Shown here piece after piece: positions 13,084 to 13,238 of a DNA stretch of 13,238 nucleotides. The translations under genes and the position numbers were made by a program. The stretch spans positions 1-13,238 of the forward strand of contig CAMLIT010000121.1 of assembly GCA_946480295.1 (NCBI GenBank). The letters are read 5' to 3'. The number at the start of each line of letters is the position of its first letter. Within the stretch, counting starts at the first letter, position 1. The stretch is from an uncultured Gemmatimonadota bacterium (GTDB lineage: Bacteria > Gemmatimonadota > Gemmatimonadetes > Gemmatimonadales > Gemmatimonadaceae). The notes below the pieces were generated by a model. That model saw only the letters and a list, made by a program, of their open reading frames with translations, was not told where the DNA came from and made no database searches.

Positions 13084-13238
13084 TCCCGGCGGACGGCGCT
13101 CTGTCGGGATGACGAGGAGTCCTGGCGGGACGGTTGCTCGCTGGGCAGGCGGTGGAGTCGGGGGGGGCCCCCCCCATTGGGGCCCCTAAACCATACGCGG
13201 GGGGGCACCCCACCAAGGGAAACCCCCCCCCCACCCCG
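13084..13238. other. Gene-free, partly unreliable contig end
   Basis: No gene is seen after the SET stop. From about 13156 the sequence turns into long G and C homopolymers (for example GGGGGGGG followed by CCCCCCCC), unlike anything else in the window. This looks like sequencing or assembly error at a contig end. Short open frames here should not be trusted. Confidence 0.75.

Noticed and set aside
13156..13190. G/C-run palindrome as a terminator of the SET gene.
   Set aside because: It lies in the homopolymer-rich, probably erroneous contig end.

Overview
The window is a very GC-rich bacterial segment. Coding is dense on both strands and strongly biased to G/C at third codon positions. The aerobic-type KorAB cluster, the DUF2961/GH172 Tat protein, the 7-bp-period repeats between genes and the recurring CGTTAGGCG word suggest a Gemmatimonadota genome of the Gemmatirosa/Gemmatimonas type. 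This assignment is from memory and inference; the window carries no rRNA or other phylogenetic marker. The last ~90 bases are homopolymer-rich and look like an unreliable contig end.

Layout. (1) 87-1700, minus: an AidB-like acyl-CoA dehydrogenase split by one in-frame TGA at a conserved tryptophan. (2) 1814-3580, minus: a DEAD-box RNA helicase with a DbpA-type RNA-binding C-terminus. (3) 3768-4187, plus: a small exported Lys/Ala/His-rich repeat protein resembling histone H1, ending in a strong palindrome. (4) 4271-9118, minus: a three-gene operon of an iron-sulfur flavoprotein (GltD-like plus ferredoxin domain), a fused gamma-alpha 2-oxoacid:ferredoxin oxidoreductase subunit (korA) and its TPP-binding beta subunit (korB). 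It probably links 2-oxoglutarate oxidation (or reductive carboxylation) to a pyridine-nucleotide pool. (5) 9356-11040, plus: a small DUF2251-like protein, then a Tat-exported GH172 (DUF2961) glycosidase with both expected catalytic glutamates. (6) 11137-11382, minus: an 81-residue proline-rich protein. (7) 11440-12057, plus: a small SAM methyltransferase. (8) 12192-12488, minus: a small two-helix membrane protein. (9) 12613-13083, plus: a SET-domain lysine methyltransferase with a post-SET cysteine cluster.

The most striking feature is not a gene. Most gene boundaries carry tandem repeats with a strict 7-bp period but different unit sequences (GGGACGA, GGGTCGA, GCGGGAG, AGGAACC, TTGGTCA). At four genes the array begins at, or within one base of, the stop codon, with the purine-rich strand as the coding strand. 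At several junctions two arrays face each other and form long inverted repeats. The clearest example, 12090-12181, has four heptads, a 14-bp perfect hairpin arm, an 8-base loop, the matching arm and four mirrored heptads, centred between two convergent genes. In other places the arrays have entered coding sequence and encode protein termini (KorA N- and C-termini, flavoprotein C-terminus, proline-rich protein C-terminus). They may be 3'-end/terminator elements, a mobile or self-expanding repeat family, or both.
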